DNA from: Clostridiales bacterium UBA4644
GTDB lineage: Bacteria > Bacillota > Clostridia > Oscillospirales > Butyricicoccaceae
Direction of reading: 5' to 3'
Assembly (NCBI GenBank): GCA_002405755.1
Contig: DHMK01000045.1
Span: 1 to 7,633 of the forward strand
Length of the DNA stretch: 7,633 bases
Shown here one piece after another: positions 6,248 to 7,633 of the stretch. Every line of letters starts with the position of its first letter. Within the stretch, counting starts at the first letter, position 1. Both the position numbers and the translations under genes were made by a program. The notes beneath the pieces were generated by a model, which had not been told where the DNA came from, made no database searches, and saw nothing but the letters and a program-made list of their open reading frames with translations.

Positions 6248-6625
6248 TCAGCTCAGCCGCCGGGCCAGCTCGTCCAGCTGGTCGGGGACCTGCGCCAGAA
6301 CGGCACAGGCCGCATTGATGCAGGCCTCCTCCTCCAGTCCCAGGGTCTCCCGGATCCGCTGGCAAAGGGGCGCATAGCAGGTCTCGTAAAGAGCTGCAGC
6401 GTCTCTGCCCTCCCCGGTCAGGTAGACGATCCCGTAGGGCTCCTTCTGGACCAGCCCCAGTGCGGAAAGGTTTCGGACCATGGAATGGACGCTGGGCTTG
6501 GAGACGCCCAGCCGCTCCGCTACGGTCACGCAACGGGCGCCCTTTCCCGGCGCGCAAAGCTGAGAAAGCGTCAGCAGATATTTGATGGCGGTGGGCGTGA
6601 GCGCCCGGATCGGGTTGGATGTCAT
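6248..6625 (-). CDS. DtxR/MntR-like winged-helix regulator of the Feo cluster
   Basis: A 125-residue transcription factor with an N-terminal winged helix: helix KYLLTLSQL (15-23), then VTVAERLGVSKPSVHSMVRNL (33-53) as the helix-turn-helix, and the wing GLVQKEPYGIVYLTGEGR (57-74). A short helical C-terminal dimerisation region follows. Order and spacing fit MntR/DtxR proteins lacking the SH3 domain. By hand alignment to B. subtilis MntR, the metal ligands Asp8, Glu11, His77, Glu99, Glu102 and His103 correspond to Lys15, Leu18, Ala85, Cys107, Leu110 and Ala111, so the classical site appears absent; instead six cysteines occur (24, 32, 83, 88, 102, 107). GGAGG lies eight bases before the ATG. 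It sits downstream of feoB and its small companion, and presumably controls this cluster in response to iron or redox state; the signal is not known. Confidence 0.8.
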   Translation of the reverse strand: MTSNPIRALTPTAIKYLLTLSQLCAPGKGARCVTVAERLGVSKPSVHSMVRNLSALGLVQKEPYGIVYLTGEGRDAAALYETCYAPLCQRIRETLGLEEEACINAACAVLAQVPDQLDELARRLS

Positions 6626-6657
6626 CGGGGAAACCTCCGCGTTTCATGGGTCCGTGA

Positions 6658-6697
6658 GCTTTCTGAAAGCGGGGGCGCGGAGCGGCTCCGCGCCCCC
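6658..6697 (-). other. Strong intergenic hairpin between the Cys-rich peptide and regulator genes
   Basis: A perfect 12-bp stem (6671-6682 with 6686-6697, all but two pairs G:C) with a three-base loop starts ten bases after the stop of the small membrane protein on the minus strand. A second small hairpin GCTTTCTGAAAGC (6658-6670) follows. Neither strand has a clear T tract after the stem, so it looks more like a transcript stability or processing element, or a partial terminator, than a complete terminator. Confidence 0.6.
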
Positions 6698-6707
6698 GGC
6701 GCGTGGC

Positions 6708-6902
6708 TTATTTCGTTCCGGAATGCTGCTTTGCGCCGCCGTGGCACTGTCCGGCCATGGCACAGTGGGCGCAGTTGCAGCCGCAGGAGGACTTCCCTTT
6801 CCTTTTATCCCGGATCAGCTGAATGGAGATCAGAACGATGACGGTAAGCAAAACGCCTGCGATCACGATGGTGCCGAGATTTGCCGAGATCCAATGTAAC
6901 AT
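6708..6902 (-). CDS. FeoB-associated Cys-rich membrane protein
   Basis: A 64-residue protein with one membrane helix at about 9-30 (TIVIAGVLLTVIVLISIQLI) followed by a basic stretch RDKRKGK (31-37) and a cysteine cluster with Cys40, 42, 44, 47 and 53 (pattern CxCxCxxCx5C) plus His54. The layout suggests a short extracytoplasmic N-terminus and a cytoplasmic, metal-binding tail. This is the clostridial FeoB-associated Cys-rich membrane protein family, encoded next to feoB and thought to assist Fe(II) transport, perhaps in the role FeoC has elsewhere; the exact function is unproven. AAAGGAG lies eight bases before the ATG. It is 41 bases downstream of the feoB stop and probably in the same transcript. 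Confidence 0.9.
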   Translation of the reverse strand: MLHWISANLGTIVIAGVLLTVIVLISIQLIRDKRKGKSSCGCNCAHCAMAGQCHGGAKQHSGTK

Positions 6903-6943
6903 GAAGATCGCTCCTTTCCGGTATCATTCAGGGCAAGGTCTGC

Positions 6944-7633
6944 TCAGCGGACCTTGGTGGTGAGCTTGTTGGCTTCCTTATAGGGCTTGAAGAGCATATA
7001 CACGATGAGTGCAAGTGCCGCGATGGCCGCGATCAGGCCGAGGACATTCAGGCTGCCGGTAAAGGCGTTGCCGAACTGGTTAATCATCAGGGCGATTACA
7101 TAAGCAAATCCGCACTGATAGCCGATTGCAAACCAGAACCACTTGGTATTGTTCATCTCTCTCTTGATTGCACCCATTGCAGCGAAGCAAGGAGCGCACA
7201 GCAGATTGAAGATCATGAAGGAGTAAGCAGACAGTGCAGTGTAATCCTGAGCAACAGCAGCCCAGATCTCGTCACCGTTCTCAGACAGCTCGCCGCCGAA
7301 GTGATACAGGACGCCGAAGGTGCCAACCACGTTTTCCTTTGCGATCAGGCCGGAGACAGAAGCAACGGTAGCACGCCAGTTGCCGAAGCCCAGAGGAGCG
7401 AAGATCCAAGCGATCTTGGTTGCGATTGCAGCCAGCACGGAGTTGTCCTGATCTTCGACCATGCCGAATGCACCGTTCTCAAAACCAAAGCCCTGCAGGA
7501 ACCACAGCACAACGGTAGCCGCCAGAATGACGGAACCAGCACGCTTGATGAAGGACCAGCCACGCTCCCAGGTTGCACGGAAGACGTTGCCCCATGCAGG
7601 CACGTGGTAAGCGGGCAGCTCCATAACGAAGGG
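6944..7633 (-). CDS. feoB: Ferrous iron transport protein B, C-terminal part (5' partial)
   Basis: The frame is open to the window edge (first visible residues PFVMELPAYHVP), so the G-domain and the first membrane helices lie outside. The visible 229 residues are the C-terminal membrane part of FeoB, which imports Fe(II) across the cytoplasmic membrane. Diagnostic stretches are MELPAYHVP (4-12), the gate-like region NWRATVASVSGLIAKENVVGT at about 85-105, and LLCAPCFAAMGAIKREM at 144-160, whose Cys146 and Cys149 lie where pore cysteines occur in FeoB. Further helices follow near 165-185 and 195-215. A stop after KLTTKVR gives a normal C-terminus. The gene is poorer in G+C (57 of 120 bases at 7141-7260) than the adjacent regulator (75 of 120 at 6361-6480). 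The ATG at 7624 is internal, not the start. Confidence 0.95.
   Translation of the reverse strand, partial: PFVMELPAYHVPAWGNVFRATWERGWSFIKRAGSVILAATVVLWFLQGFGFENGAFGMVEDQDNSVLAAIATKIAWIFAPLGFGNWRATVASVSGLIAKENVVGTFGVLYHFGGELSENGDEIWAAVAQDYTALSAYSFMIFNLLCAPCFAAMGAIKREMNNTKWFWFAIGYQCGFAYVIALMINQFGNAFTGSLNVLGLIAAIAALALIVYMLFKPYKEANKLTTKVR

Noticed and set aside
6671..6697. The GC hairpin as a standard Rho-independent terminator
   Set aside because: Neither strand has a run of T immediately after the stem, so it is listed as a structural element only.
1..7633. CRISPR arrays, tRNA or rRNA genes, insertion sequences, phage or defence genes
   Set aside because: No regularly spaced direct repeats, cloverleaf-like segments, transposase motifs or terminal inverted repeats were seen on reading both strands.

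Overview
The window looks like a chromosomal segment of a GC-rich gut Clostridium relative, probably family Oscillospiraceae. This is inferred from the gene set (SipW-type matrix protein, YhaM-type exoribonuclease, a clostridial Feo cluster with DUF2325 and DUF3793 proteins), strong AAGGAGG-type ribosome binding sites and Rho-independent terminators. Nothing in the window names a species. There are no RNA genes, CRISPR arrays or insertion sequences that I can support.

Layout, left to right. (1) Bases 1-1485, plus strand: the 3' part of a secreted TasA/camelysin-like protein whose C-terminal half looks like a right-handed beta-helix; it ends at a strong hairpin terminator. (2) Bases 1558-3397, minus strand: a two-gene unit, first a BrkB/YihY-type membrane protein and then an overlapping D-2-hydroxyacid dehydrogenase. 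(3) Bases 3398-3559: a divergent promoter region. (4) Bases 3560-5213, plus strand: a YhaM-like 3'-5' exoribonuclease followed by a conserved TIM-barrel protein of unknown function, closed by a terminator at about 5230-5280. (5) Bases 5280-7633, minus strand: a ferrous iron uptake cluster read right to left: FeoB (C-terminal part only), a FeoB-associated Cys-rich membrane peptide, a DtxR-like regulator, a terminator, then DUF2325 and DUF3793 proteins.

The iron cluster is the most coherent system. FeoB imports Fe(II), the small Cys-rich peptide is a usual companion, the winged-helix protein is presumably the local regulator, and the two DUF proteins sit behind an internal terminator and an inverted repeat, so they may form a separately controlled accessory module. 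The regulator lacks, by hand alignment, the metal ligands of classical MntR and is instead Cys-rich; with the two uncharacterised DUF proteins this is the best candidate for undescribed biology here.

Three starts were set by ribosome binding sites rather than by the longest reading frame: the dehydrogenase (2520), the TIM-barrel protein (4548) and the DUF2325 protein (6146). The genes at both window edges are partial. No gene-free stretch exceeds 165 bases.
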